Shown one piece after another: positions 25,548 to 34,219 of a DNA stretch of 34,513 nucleotides. Position 1 is the stretch's first letter, and every line of letters starts with the position of its first letter. The DNA lies in assembly GCA_026414995.1 (NCBI GenBank), contig JAOAHY010000014.1, positions 1 through 34,513 on the forward strand, in the 5' to 3' direction. The stretch is from Caldisericia bacterium (GTDB taxonomy: Bacteria; Caldisericota; Caldisericia; B22-G15). Both the position numbers and the translations under genes were made by a program. A model generated the notes under the pieces. It made no database searches. It saw only the letters and a program-made list of their open reading frames with translations, and was not told where the DNA came from.

Positions 25548-26472
25548 AGATTTTGAACTTATTAAAGGAAGAGTTTTTAAAAATTATGACATTAAAAATT
25601 TAACTACCTTTAAAGTTGGTGGAAAAGTTGATTATCTTGTAATTCCTTATGATATTGAAGATATTAAAACAACACTCAAGATTGGAAAAGAGAGAGATAT
25701 TCCAATTTATATAATGGGAAATGGATCCAATCTTTTAGTTTCTGACAAAGGGGTGAGAGGAATTATTTTAAGAATTTCAAAAGAAAACTTCAATAAAGTT
25801 GAATTAAATGGAAATTTAATTACTTCAGAAAGTGGAGTTCCTCTAAGTGAACTTATATCTCTTTCTATAAAAAATGAACTATCAGGTCTTGAAAATCTTT
25901 ATGGAATTCCAGGAGTTCTTGGTGGAGTTATTGCAATGAATGCAGGAACTGATGGGTGTTCAATAGGAGATTTTGTAAAAGAGATAAAAGTTATTGACTC
26001 ATCATTAGATTCAATAAGCCTTTCAAAAGAAGATGTTCTATTTTCTTATAGAAAATCATCAATTCTTGAAAAAAAGTTGATTGTATTAGAAGCAAAAATA
26101 GAACTTAAAAAAGAGAACAAAGATAAAATTTTAAAAACATTAAAAGAGAAGATGAAAAAAAGAAAATTAACTCAACCTATAAACTTTCCAACAGCAGGAT
26201 GTGTATTTAAAAATGAAGGAGAAAATAAAGCAGGTTTTCTAATTGAAAGGGCTGGTTGCAAAGGATTAAAGATAGGTGATGCAGAAGTTTCAAATCTTCA
26301 CGCAAATTTTATTTTAAATAAAGGCAATGCAACATTTAAAGAGATAATTACTCTAATGAAATTAGTAAGAGAAATGGTTTATGAAAAATTTAAAATTATG
26401 CTAAACCCTGAAGTTGTAATTTTAGGAGAAATCGAAGAAGCGCTTCCTTTTAAGGTGCTTGAACCATGGTAA
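25528..26472 (+). CDS. murB: UDP-N-acetylenolpyruvoylglucosamine reductase MurB
   Basis: A 314-residue FAD enzyme with the FAD-binding TTFKVGGKVDYLVIP and MGNGSNLLVSDKGVRG, the central GIPGVLGGVIAMNAG and SYRKSSI segments, and the C-domain FPTAGCVFKNEG. It reduces enolpyruvyl-UDP-GlcNAc to UDP-MurNAc with NADPH. The proton-donor position, usually Ser in GSxF, is Cys here (GCVF). It lacks the Tyr loop of the long type I enzymes, so it is type II-like. It starts at GTG 25528 after AAGGAG and overlaps murC by 20 bases. Confidence 0.95.
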   Translation: MSLKVYKDFELIKGRVFKNYDIKNLTTFKVGGKVDYLVIPYDIEDIKTTLKIGKERDIPIYIMGNGSNLLVSDKGVRGIILRISKENFNKVELNGNLITSESGVPLSELISLSIKNELSGLENLYGIPGVLGGVIAMNAGTDGCSIGDFVKEIKVIDSSLDSISLSKEDVLFSYRKSSILEKKLIVLEAKIELKKENKDKILKTLKEKMKKRKLTQPINFPTAGCVFKNEGENKAGFLIERAGCKGLKIGDAEVSNLHANFILNKGNATFKEIITLMKLVREMVYEKFKIMLNPEVVILGEIEEALPFKVLEPW

Positions 26473-27041
26473 AGAAAATAATTTTAATAATTATTTTAAT
26501 TATTTTTTTAATTTTTCCTCCAATTATTCCAAAATCTTTAATTAAGGGTGATAAATCTTATCTTAAACAACCTTTTATTTTCACATATTTCAATAAAAAC
26601 TTAAAAAGAGAGTCTTTTTTTATATATAAAATAGAAGGATACGAAAAAAGAGGGGTTGTTCTTAAAAATGAAAGTAGTCAAAAATCTTACATTTTTTCTT
26701 CAGAGGGAGATTTTTTAAGTGAGGGAGAAATTAATGGTGGAATTTTAATTTATTTTAAAGAGAATAAAGAACCAAAGAAACATTATAATTCAATTAAAAA
26801 TTTTCATTCTTCCTATATTTTCTTTCAAGATACTTTAAAAAATTTAAACCTTATACCTTATATTGATTTAGAAAAAGATGAAATTTACCTTGAAAATGAA
26901 TATCTTTTAGTAAAAATTGGAAGATTAAACTTTAAAGAAAGAATAAGAAATTTAGTAACTCTTTTAAATAAAGAAAAAATAAATGGAATAATAGATGCTT
27001 CATTTGATAAAATTATTATAATTAAAGGGGTTAAAAAGTGA
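26466..27041 (+). CDS. ftsQ: Short FtsQ/DivIB-like division protein
   Basis: A 191-residue bitopic protein. One transmembrane segment (residues 4-22, KIILIIILIIFLIFPPIIP) is followed by an extracytoplasmic region whose second half fits the FtsQ beta domain (YIFSSEGDFLSEG, then EIYLENEYLLVKIGR...LLNKEKINGIIDASFDKIIII, the usual ending in which a Asp-x-R/S strand precedes a final beta strand). Its place between murB and ftsA is where ftsQ normally lies. It is shorter than typical FtsQ (about 250), with most of the POTRA domain missing between the membrane segment and the beta domain. AAGGTG precedes ATG 26466, which overlaps murB by seven bases. Confidence 0.72.
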   Translation: MVKKIILIIILIIFLIFPPIIPKSLIKGDKSYLKQPFIFTYFNKNLKRESFFIYKIEGYEKRGVVLKNESSQKSYIFSSEGDFLSEGEINGGILIYFKENKEPKKHYNSIKNFHSSYIFFQDTLKNLNLIPYIDLEKDEIYLENEYLLVKIGRLNFKERIRNLVTLLNKEKINGIIDASFDKIIIIKGVKK

Positions 27042-28156
27042 AAAATTTATCTGTTTTAGAGTTTTCACCAAAAGATAAAATAGTTTTTAATATCTTTAGA
27101 TTGGAAAATGGCAACATAAATTTAGTTGAAAGATATGAATTTGAAGATATAAATTATAAAAATGGGAAAATTTTAAGAGTTGGACCTCTTAAAGAGAGAA
27201 TTCAAAATGAAATTAAAAAATTTGAGGAAGTGATTGGTTCATTTCAAAACATAATAACAATATATGACAAACCAACTCTAATTAGAAAAAAATTTTCACT
27301 TAAAAGTAAAGATGAAAGAAAAATTAAGCAAAGTGATATTGATAACATGGTAAATATAATAAAAAGTGGTTTAGAAAAAGAGGGTAAAGAAATAATTTAT
27401 TTTTTCAAAAATGAGTTTTATTTAGATGATAAAAAAGTAGTTTCGCCTATAGGTGAAAAAGGAAGGTCCCTAATAGGAATTTTTACACTTTGTGCAATTG
27501 AAAAAGAAAAAGTTAAAGCATTAAAATCTCTTTTTGAAAAAAAGGAGTCTCTTCTTGGAATTTTTTTGTCTCCTCTTTTAATTCCTTATGGATTAAAAGA
27601 TAACTTTTCTAAAAATTTCATAATTGATATCGAAGATAAGTTTACTTATATTCTCTTTGGATATGACAATACTCCACATCAAATTGAATATTTAGATTTA
27701 GGTGTCATAGATATTTTAAGAGATCTCTCTTATATTCTTGAAATACCACCAAGAGACACACAAGAAATTGTTTTTAGAAAAGGAGCACTTGATTCAAGAA
27801 TATTTTTAGATAAAGATTATCCAATTTCTATTGAAAAAAAAGTTGCATCAATGAGAGTTTATGAAATTCTTGAAATGATTGAAAAAAAATTAAAAAGATT
27901 ACCTTTTAAATTTTATCCAGAAGAGATTGTATTATGTGGTGAAGGTGCTAAAATAAAAAATATTAAAGAATTTACAAAAGATTATTTTAATTTGCCTGTT
28001 TCAATTGGTGAGCCAGTTGAATTTAAAAGTGAATTGAAATTTGATGGAATAGACTTAATACATGTGATTGGTGCAGTTAGAACATTTTTTGAGGAAAAAG
28101 AAAAAGTGTCTTTATTTTCAAAATTTTTAAAATTATTTGAAAAAATTTTTGATTGA
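27038..28156 (+). CDS. ftsA: Diverged FtsA-like actin-fold protein
   Basis: A 372-residue protein directly upstream of ftsZ. The overall actin-fold pattern is recognisable: a strand at residues 3-30, [18 protein letters not shown] as the second domain's opening (about 193-210), [13 protein letters not shown], and [15 protein letters not shown] near residue 309 matching the adenosine motif LTGGG. The C-terminus ends in an amphipathic helix ([15 protein letters not shown]) like the FtsA membrane-targeting sequence. Both phosphate-binding loops look degenerate: LEFSPKDKI in place of DIGTSK, DIEDKFT in place of DIGGGTT. It probably tethers FtsZ to the membrane. It starts at GTG 27038 and overlaps ftsQ by four bases. 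Confidence 0.8.
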   Translation: MKNLSVLEFSPKDKIVFNIFRLENGNINLVERYEFEDINYKNGKILRVGPLKERIQNEIKKFEEVIGSFQNIITIYDKPTLIRKKFSLKSKDERKIKQSDIDNMVNIIKSGLEKEGKEIIYFFKNEFYLDDKKVVSPIGEKGRSLIGIFTLCAIEKEKVKALKSLFEKKESLLGIFLSPLLIPYGLKDNFSKNFIIDIEDKFTYILFGYDNTPHQIEYLDLGVIDILRDLSYILEIPPRDTQEIVFRKGALDSRIFLDKDYPISIEKKVASMRVYEILEMIEKKLKRLPFKFYPEEIVLCGEGAKIKNIKEFTKDYFNLPVSIGEPVEFKSELKFDGIDLIHVIGAVRTFFEEKEKVSLFSKFLKLFEKIFD

Positions 28157-28166
28157 GGAGGAAGTG

Positions 28167-29228
28167 ATGGGTAATGCATATGATCCATGGCAAGAAACAA
28201 AGCCGGTGATAAAAGTTGTAGGAGTTGGAGGAGGAGGAACAAATGCAGTTAATAGAATGATTGAAAGGGAGATAAAAAATGTTGAATTTATTGCAATAAA
28301 TACAGATGTTCAAGTTTTGAAACTTTCAAAAGCACATAGACTTGTTCAAATTGGTCCAAAAACAACAAAAGGTCTTGGAGCAGGTTCAGACCCAGAACTT
28401 GGTAAAAAAGCAGCAGAGGAGAGTAGAGAAGCAATAAGAGATGCCCTTCATGGTGCAGATTTAATTTTTATCACCGCTGGTATGGGTAAAGGAACAGGCA
28501 CAGGTGCATCACCAATTGTTGCAGAACTTGCAAGAGAACTTGGAGCACTAACAATTGGAGTTGTAACAAAACCATTTGCTTTTGAAGGAAGAAAAAGATT
28601 ACAAATTGCTGAAGAAGGAATTTCTCTTTTAAAAGAAAAGGTAGATACTTTAATTATTATTTCTAATAATCGCCTATTAGAAATTACGACACCAAAAACA
28701 AGTTTGCTTGATTCTTTCTCTCTTGCTGATGAGGCACTTCGACAGGGTGTTCAAGGAATTTCAGACCTTCTTACTCAACCAGGATTAATTAATGTTGACT
28801 TTATGGATGTTGCAAAAATTATGAGAGGTGCAGGAAACGCATGGCTTGGTATTGGAATGGGTTCAGGAGAAAAAAGAGCAGAAACTGCCGCAAAAAATGC
28901 TTTAACAAGCCCTCTTCTTGAAATGTCTCTCTCTGGAGCAAAAGGAGTTGTTGTAAACATTTCAGGCAATAAATCTCTATCTATACATGAGGTAAACAAT
29001 GCAATGAAAATAATAAGTTCAAATGCTGATCAAGATGCAAATATAATTTTTGGTGTAACAATTGATGATGAATTAGGAGATCAAATTAAAATTGTTGTTG
29101 TTGCAACAAACTTTCAACCAAAACTTGGTCCTCAAGGAAAATTTGAAGAATTAGAAAAGGAGATAATAACAACTGAAGATTTAAGGATTCCTTCATTTTT
29201 AAGAAAAAGAAGAGAAGATAAAGATTGA
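28167..29228 (+). CDS. ftsZ: Cell division GTPase FtsZ
   Basis: A 353-residue tubulin homologue. It contains [26 protein letters not shown], the T4 GTP loop written [12 protein letters not shown] (the usual GGGTGTG has Lys at its second position), [11 protein letters not shown], and the T7 synergy loop NVDFMDV needed for hydrolysis across the filament interface. The C-terminal peptide IPSFLRKR is the conserved docking site for FtsA and SepF. A TTG 30 bases upstream is in frame, but AGGAGGAAG lies just before ATG 28167, so that start is preferred. It begins 10 bases after ftsA. Confidence 0.96.
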   Translation: MGNAYDPWQETKPVIKVVGVGGGGTNAVNRMIEREIKNVEFIAINTDVQVLKLSKAHRLVQIGPKTTKGLGAGSDPELGKKAAEESREAIRDALHGADLIFITAGMGKGTGTGASPIVAELARELGALTIGVVTKPFAFEGRKRLQIAEEGISLLKEKVDTLIIISNNRLLEITTPKTSLLDSFSLADEALRQGVQGISDLLTQPGLINVDFMDVAKIMRGAGNAWLGIGMGSGEKRAETAAKNALTSPLLEMSLSGAKGVVVNISGNKSLSIHEVNNAMKIISSNADQDANIIFGVTIDDELGDQIKIVVVATNFQPKLGPQGKFEELEKEIITTEDLRIPSFLRKRREDKD

Positions 29229-30070
29229 AAAGATTTGGAAGAATAATACTTCTTTTTTTAATTATTCTTTTTCTTTTTAATTATAAAAAGATATTTTCTC
29301 TTTTTGCCCTACCTCAAACATATAAAATTGAAAAAACAACTGATACAATTTTTATAAGAAAAGATGGTTTAGTAATTTTTGACGAAGAGATTATTTATTC
29401 TCCTTATGATGGTAAAATAAAATTTTTCTTTTCCAATGGTGATAAAATAAAGAAAAATTCACTTGTTGCATCAATTGAGATACCAGAAGGCGAATTTAAA
29501 TTTTATTCAAATACATGTGGTATTTTATCATTAAAGTTTGATGAACTCGATTTTTCAGAAGAAAAAATAAAAAATCTTAATTTTGAAGATTTAACAAAAT
29601 CTTTAGAAACAAAGAATATTAAAGATGGTGATGAAGTTAAAATAGGTGAGCCAATTTTTAAGGTAATTGATAATCTCTCTTCTTATATATATTTTGAAAA
29701 GGATAAAAATATTGAAAATTTTATATCTGATAATTATATCTATTTAAAAAATATCTATAATGGAGAAATTTTTAAAGGAGAAATTCTTGAAGATAAAGAA
29801 AAATTAAAAATTAAATTTGATAAATTTATAGAATATTTTTTAGACAATAGAATCCATCCATTTGAAATAATGCTTTTTGAGGGAGATGTAATTAAAATAA
29901 AGGAAAATTTTATAAAAAATGGCGGTTTTGATATAAAAGAAGATTTTAAAACAAGATTTATTTCAATTGAAAGTTTTAAATATATAAAAATTGGAGGTTA
30001 TTATATTTTTCCTCTTGTTGAGGAAAATAAACCTCTTTTTGATTTATTAGGAAAAGAGATTATAAAGTAA
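29225..30070 (+). CDS. HlyD-like membrane-anchored protein of the division cluster
   Basis: A 281-residue protein with an N-terminal transmembrane segment (about residues 6-22) and an extracytoplasmic part resembling membrane-fusion (HlyD/biotinyl-lipoyl-like) proteins: [25 protein letters not shown] is the half-motif in which a barrel strand is followed by GDxVKKGxxL, repeated as [17 protein letters not shown]. Similar HlyD-like proteins sit next to sepF in many clostridial genomes, with no established function. No transporter partner is encoded here. The TTG start at 29225 overlaps the ftsZ stop by four bases, and the ribosome binding site is weak, so translation is probably coupled. Confidence 0.7.
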   Translation: MKRFGRIILLFLIILFLFNYKKIFSLFALPQTYKIEKTTDTIFIRKDGLVIFDEEIIYSPYDGKIKFFFSNGDKIKKNSLVASIEIPEGEFKFYSNTCGILSLKFDELDFSEEKIKNLNFEDLTKSLETKNIKDGDEVKIGEPIFKVIDNLSSYIYFEKDKNIENFISDNYIYLKNIYNGEIFKGEILEDKEKLKIKFDKFIEYFLDNRIHPFEIMLFEGDVIKIKENFIKNGGFDIKEDFKTRFISIESFKYIKIGGYYIFPLVEENKPLFDLLGKEIIK

Positions 30071-30080
30071 AGGAGGAGAC

Positions 30081-30464
30081 ATGAGTTTAATTGAGAGTTT
30101 AAAGAGGTTTTTTGGTTTTGAAGAAGAGATAAAAGAGATTCAAGAAGAAGATGAAAGTATTACTGTTGGTGAAGAGAGTGGAGTTAAAGTTGTAGTTATT
30201 GAACCAAAATCTTTTGATGAGGCTCAAGAAATTATTGATGATTTGCGTGATGGAAGACCAGTTATTATTAATTTTGAAGATACAGACAGAGAACTTGCAA
30301 GAAGGATAATTGATTTTATAAGTGGTGGCGCTTATGCACTTGATGGTTCAACAGAAAAAATTTCAAATTATGTATTTTTATTTGTACCAAAAGGGGTAGA
30401 AATTACAAAAGAGACAAAAAAATTCTGGAAAAAAAGATTAGACAAAGAAGAATCTGAAGAATAA
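30081..30464 (+). CDS. sepF: Cell division protein SepF
   Basis: A 127-residue protein. The N-terminal amphipathic helix (MSLIESLKRFFGF) is the membrane anchor; an acidic linker follows, then the SepF core VVVIEPKSFDEAQEIIDDL, GRPVIINFEDTDRELARRIIDF and GAYALDGSTEKISNYVFLFVP. SepF polymerises, binds the FtsZ C-terminal peptide and can replace FtsA as a membrane tether. GGAGGAG precedes the ATG by a few bases. It is the last protein gene of the dcw run. Confidence 0.95.
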   Translation: MSLIESLKRFFGFEEEIKEIQEEDESITVGEESGVKVVVIEPKSFDEAQEIIDDLRDGRPVIINFEDTDRELARRIIDFISGGAYALDGSTEKISNYVFLFVPKGVEITKETKKFWKKRLDKEESEE

Positions 30465-30477
30465 AGAAAATTTTCAA

Positions 30478-30506
30478 TTGAAATCATTATAAAATTTTGT
30501 TATAAT
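30478..30506 (+). promoter_or_regulatory. Strong promoter of a putative small RNA
   Basis: TTGAAA (30478-30483), a spacer of exactly 17 bases, and an extended perfect -10 TGTTATAAT (TATAAT at 30501-30506). The predicted start falls at 30513-30514, the foot of the following hairpin. Confidence 0.75.
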
Positions 30507-30512
30507 GAATTT

Positions 30513-30600
30513 TGCTCTGACTCTTTCGTTATCTCATAAGTATCTTCCTAAAAAATGGGAAGACCAGAGGTAACGGAGAGTCGGAGCATTTTTAATTTAT
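30513..30600 (+). ncRNA. Putative small rod-like RNA (or very long terminator) after sepF
   Basis: Bases 30513-30588 fold into one long hairpin. The lower stem has 22 pairs (14, then a bulged C, then 8, including a few G-U), followed by a 7-by-3 internal loop (ATAAGTA against CCA), a six-pair upper stem (TCTTCC/GGAAGA) and an A-rich loop. TTTTT and further U-rich sequence follow. The promoter just upstream would begin the RNA at the first or second base of the stem and the U-tract would end it, giving about 80-90 nucleotides. It does not show the GGAA tetraloop and AGCAG strand of SRP RNA and is too short for 6S RNA. A plain terminator of the dcw operon is the alternative; the minus strand lacks a U-tract, so it would act only on the plus strand. 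Confidence 0.6.
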
Positions 30601-31013
30601 TTAATCAATCTTTCAATTAAATTATTATCTTCTTTACTTTTGAATATAACTTTTATAAGTAATCTTATTGAATCACTCAAATTTTTTGAAATTTTTACCT
30701 TTTTTAATAAATAAGGCAACCTTTTAATTGATTCTTTTCCCTCTTTTATATTTATAATTGAAATAATTCTCTTTCTTTCATCTTTTGAATATTTTTCATT
30801 TATATCAAGTTCAATTATTCTGTTAATTGGAAGTTGATTAATAATTCCAGCAAAAACCTCATCTGGTGAATCTATAAAATTAATTATCTCCCAATCATAG
30901 ATTATTTTAGAGTTAAAATTAAGTTCATTTGATATAAAAGCAACGCTTTTATATTCCCAAGCACCAAACTCATTTTTAGTAAGAACTCTATAACTTTTGG
31001 AAATATTCTTCAT
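30597..31013 (-). CDS. Small protein of unknown function
   Basis: A 138-residue soluble, charged protein without signal peptide or membrane segment, starting SKSYRVLTKNEFGAWEYKSV and ending in a Lys/Ile-rich helical part. I do not recognise it. It lies 14 bases after the stop of the glycosyltransferase gene on the same strand. Its ATG has no Shine-Dalgarno sequence, but TAAAAT lies a few bases upstream with TTTAAA 17 bases further, so it may be read as a leaderless mRNA. It is convergent with sepF and the putative small RNA, and its 3' end touches the U-tract of the latter. Confidence 0.65.
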   Translation of the reverse strand: MKNISKSYRVLTKNEFGAWEYKSVAFISNELNFNSKIIYDWEIINFIDSPDEVFAGIINQLPINRIIELDINEKYSKDERKRIISIINIKEGKESIKRLPYLLKKVKISKNLSDSIRLLIKVIFKSKEDNNLIERLIK

Positions 31014-31027
31014 AAAAATATTTTACA

Positions 31028-32524
31028 CTAATTTTTAATTATTTTAAACCCTTTAAATAACAAATAATCAAAATCATCTGTGATTTCATAGGAAACAATT
31101 GTAAATCCACCACCTCTTATACTTCCTATACTTTCTTCAATTTTTACATTATCTAAAATCAAAATATCTTCTAACTCTCTTGGTGATTGTGTTATAAAAA
31201 TTAATTTTTTTACATTTTCACCAATTTTTATAATGTTTCCTTTACAAATTTCCATGGGTTCTCTTTTTTGTTGAATTATATACCCATATTCTATGTTCCA
31301 TTCACTTATATAATTACTATGTGCTGTTAAAAAATAAGTTTTTGTATAAGGAATATAATATGGAATATGTCTAAATAAAGAAACGGTTTCATCTGAAATA
31401 ATAATTATATCATTATCATTTTTGATAAATTTTTGGATTTTATTTATAAATACACTAATAATTTCAATTTGATTGTTTAAATCTTTTCTTAAATCAATAA
31501 AAATATTCATAGTATTAAGAATTAAAATTATTACCAAAGTAATAAAAATAAATTTTTTATATTTTATTTTTAAATTATAAAATTTATAAAATAAAAAAAT
31601 ATAGATTGGTGGAATAATTGTTAAATAATAACCAACTTTAGGAGCATGAATAAATAGATAAAATAAAAAAGAAGGAGTTATCCAAGTTAAAAAGAAAAGT
31701 AAAAAGTCTCTTTTTTTAAAAAAAAGAAAAATTAAAAAGAATATTGGTATTAATGATTCCCTTAAAAATAAAATAAATGTTTCAAATGTTTTAGTTAACC
31801 AATACTGATTATTAAATATTAAAGATGTTCCAATAACCCATGTAAATAAGGTTTTTGAATGAATTGAATGAATATCAAATCCACCACCTGAATAAACAGT
31901 TGGAAGATAGCAAATTAGTACAAAAAATATTATTAAAGAACAGTTAAATATAAGTTCTTTTAGTTTAATTTTAGATTTAATAAATACAAAAATAATTAAA
32001 GGAAAGAAAAAAATTAAATCATTAAACCTTATACCTGTGCTTAAACCATAAAAAATTGATAAAATTGGTAGATATTTTTTATCTTTTAATGACAAAAAAG
32101 AAAATAAACCTAATATAAGTGTTAAAAATGCTTCTGAAGAGTAAATATCTTCAACAGTTCCATAAAAGTAAAATATTGAAGTAAAGGAAAAAATAATTGT
32201 TGTTAAAAAAGAATAAAATTCATCTTGAGTTAAAATTTTCATAAAATAATAAAAAATTAAAACTCCTAATATTGAAAAAAATAAAGAGAGTATTTGTAAA
32301 CTTTTTAAATCATCTTTTATAAATAGATAAACAAATTTACTTATTAAAACAGGAATTGGATATCCAGGCGGATGAGGTTGTTCTGCATAAACATTAAAAT
32401 TTTTAATCGCTAAAGCAAAATTAATAGTATCCCACTCATGAAAAAAATCTTTAAATAGAAAAATTCTTGTTAAAATCGTTATTAATGTTAATAAAAAAAC
32501 ATTTATATTAATTTTTTTATTCAT
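31028..32524 (-). CDS. GT-C type membrane glycosyltransferase (GT39/PMT-like)
   Basis: A 498-residue polytopic protein with about ten transmembrane segments in the N-terminal 345 residues and a soluble C-terminal domain. The first extracytoplasmic loop reads HEWDTINFALAIKNF followed by EQPHPPGYPIPV: an acidic D after the first membrane helix and the HPPGYP segment are hallmarks of GT-C enzymes of the ArnT/PMT group, which take sugar from a polyprenyl-phosphate carrier. The acceptor is unknown; a protein or lipid outside the membrane is inferred. ATG 32524-32522 is preferred over the adjacent TTG, with AGAAGGAGAA upstream. It overlaps the end of the NHL gene by eight bases, so the two are co-translated. 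Confidence 0.82.
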   Translation of the reverse strand: MNKKININVFLLTLITILTRIFLFKDFFHEWDTINFALAIKNFNVYAEQPHPPGYPIPVLISKFVYLFIKDDLKSLQILSLFFSILGVLIFYYFMKILTQDEFYSFLTTIIFSFTSIFYFYGTVEDIYSSEAFLTLILGLFSFLSLKDKKYLPILSIFYGLSTGIRFNDLIFFFPLIIFVFIKSKIKLKELIFNCSLIIFFVLICYLPTVYSGGGFDIHSIHSKTLFTWVIGTSLIFNNQYWLTKTFETFILFLRESLIPIFFLIFLFFKKRDFLLFFLTWITPSFLFYLFIHAPKVGYYLTIIPPIYIFLFYKFYNLKIKYKKFIFITLVIILILNTMNIFIDLRKDLNNQIEIISVFINKIQKFIKNDNDIIIISDETVSLFRHIPYYIPYTKTYFLTAHSNYISEWNIEYGYIIQQKREPMEICKGNIIKIGENVKKLIFITQSPRELEDILILDNVKIEESIGSIRGGGFTIVSYEITDDFDYLLFKGFKIIKN

Positions 32525-34115
32525 CAATTTCTCCTTCTAAAATATACAAATTACTATTTTCTTTATCTAATAGATAAATTTTTCCATTCATTAATTCAAA
32601 TGAGTATGGTCTAATATTTTTTAATAAATCATAATAATTATATGCGAATGAAAAAATTGGAATCAAGGTTTTATTTTGAATTTTATATAAATATTTCCAC
32701 CTATTACCTAAGCAATATAAATTATTATGAAAATTTGATACTTTAGTAATTAAATCATTTATTTTTATATTTTCAATTTTTTTATCAAAAATAATTAAAT
32801 TATAAATGTATTTATCAAAAATATAAATTGAATCATTATAAACTATAAACTCATTTGGTTCATATAAAATTTTTTTTGATTTCAATAAACTAAAAAAATA
32901 ATTAAAGGGTTTATCTCCATATGATTTAATAAAATTTCCATTTAAATCAAATAATTTTATTTTATGATTATACATATCTAAAACATAAATTAAATCATTA
33001 TAAACTCTAACTTTTACTGGATAAGATAAATTAAATTCTTCATTTCCAAAATCACCAAAAGAGAAAATAAGTTCTCCCTTTTTATTAAAAATTCTTATTT
33101 TACAATTCCAAGTATCTGCCACATATATTTTTCCATTTGAATAAAAAATTCCTTTAGGATATTTTAAAATTTTATCTCCTAATCTTCTTATCAAATTCAA
33201 ATTTTTATCATAAACTAAAACATCAGAACTTTTTGAATTTAATATATAAATATTTCCATCTTCATCAATTGTTAAATCAACTGGAGAACTCAAATTTTTT
33301 ATTACTTTATACTCAAATTTTGGTGGCATTACTTTTATACCTTCATTTTTAAAATAAATTACAATAGACCTTGATAAATCAAAAAATATTTCATCACCTA
33401 TTTTATCCATTTTGATTTCAGATAAAAACTTTAGATTTTCATTAAAAATTTTTAGCCCTTCACTTGTAAGTAAATATATTTTATTGTCTATATCTATATC
33501 AAAAGAAATTAATTTAAATTTTAAAAAATTTACCTCTTTTAATATATTTCCTTTAAAGTCTAAAATAGAAATTATATTTTCATTCATTAAAAATATTTTG
33601 TTATTTTTTAATTTGATTTTTAAAAAATAGTTCTTTATTTTTAAATAACTTATATTAAAATTCTTATCAAAAATCATAATATGATCACTATAAAGAAAAT
33701 AAAAATTTTCTTTATAAACTTTGAAATCTTTTAAGTCATCACAATTTAAGTTTAATTTTTTCACAAAATAAAATTTAGAGCCATCAAATTTATATAGATC
33801 ATTATTATCAAAATAAAATAAATATAAAAATTTATCATCATTATCAATTAAAACATTTTTTGATTTTATTTTTATTTTTCTTATTGGTATATAATATCTA
33901 CTAATTTCAACAAGAAAATTTTTATTAACTGAATAAATTAGACCATTATAAGTTAAAAATGAATGATTATTATTATAAAATTCATAATCTTGAATTGATG
34001 ACTCATAGATAAAAAAATTACTTATATTAATTTTTCCTATGCAAATATTATTTAAGTGAGTATTAATTAATAATATAAAAACTATAATTAAAAATAAAAA
34101 ACATTTTTTTATCAT
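32517..34115 (-). CDS. Secreted NHL-repeat beta-propeller protein
   Basis: About 532 residues from ATG 34115-34113: a signal or anchor sequence (MIKKCFLFLIIVFILLINT), then beta-propeller repeats. The clearest NHL repeats are in the middle: LSSPVDLTIDEDGNIYILNS, LKYPKGIFYSNGKIYVADTW with NCKIRIFNKKGELIFSFG, and LSYPVKVRVYNDLIYVLDMY with NHKIKLFDLNGNFIKSYG. NHL propellers bind ligands or partners; no enzyme domain is seen. A longer reading to 34238 is rejected because it would overlap the pilin promoter and put 41 residues before a good signal peptide. An extended -10 (TGTTATAAT) ends about 14 bases before the ATG, so the mRNA is nearly leaderless. Extremely rich in Ile, Asn, Lys and Phe. Confidence 0.82.
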   Translation of the reverse strand: MIKKCFLFLIIVFILLINTHLNNICIGKINISNFFIYESSIQDYEFYNNNHSFLTYNGLIYSVNKNFLVEISRYYIPIRKIKIKSKNVLIDNDDKFLYLFYFDNNDLYKFDGSKFYFVKKLNLNCDDLKDFKVYKENFYFLYSDHIMIFDKNFNISYLKIKNYFLKIKLKNNKIFLMNENIISILDFKGNILKEVNFLKFKLISFDIDIDNKIYLLTSEGLKIFNENLKFLSEIKMDKIGDEIFFDLSRSIVIYFKNEGIKVMPPKFEYKVIKNLSSPVDLTIDEDGNIYILNSKSSDVLVYDKNLNLIRRLGDKILKYPKGIFYSNGKIYVADTWNCKIRIFNKKGELIFSFGDFGNEEFNLSYPVKVRVYNDLIYVLDMYNHKIKLFDLNGNFIKSYGDKPFNYFFSLLKSKKILYEPNEFIVYNDSIYIFDKYIYNLIIFDKKIENIKINDLITKVSNFHNNLYCLGNRWKYLYKIQNKTLIPIFSFAYNYYDLLKNIRPYSFELMNGKIYLLDKENSNLYILEGEIDE

Positions 34116-34128
34116 GTTTATAAAATAA

Positions 34129-34137
34129 ATTATAACA
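34129..34137 (-). promoter_or_regulatory. Extended -10 promoter of the NHL-protein gene
   Basis: On the minus strand TGTTATAAT spans 34137-34129. The predicted start near 34122 gives a leader of only about seven bases and no Shine-Dalgarno sequence. Confidence 0.5.
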
Positions 34138-34219
34138 TTAAAAATTTTAAATTTTATGCAAAAAAATTGGCAATTTAATATTTTTTTAAATAAAAATAAA
34201 TTTTGTTTTTTTAAACTAC

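Noticed and set aside
30513-30588. The hairpin as SRP (4.5S) RNA
   Set aside because: The GGAA tetraloop and the conserved AGCAG strand are absent and the apical loop is A-rich.
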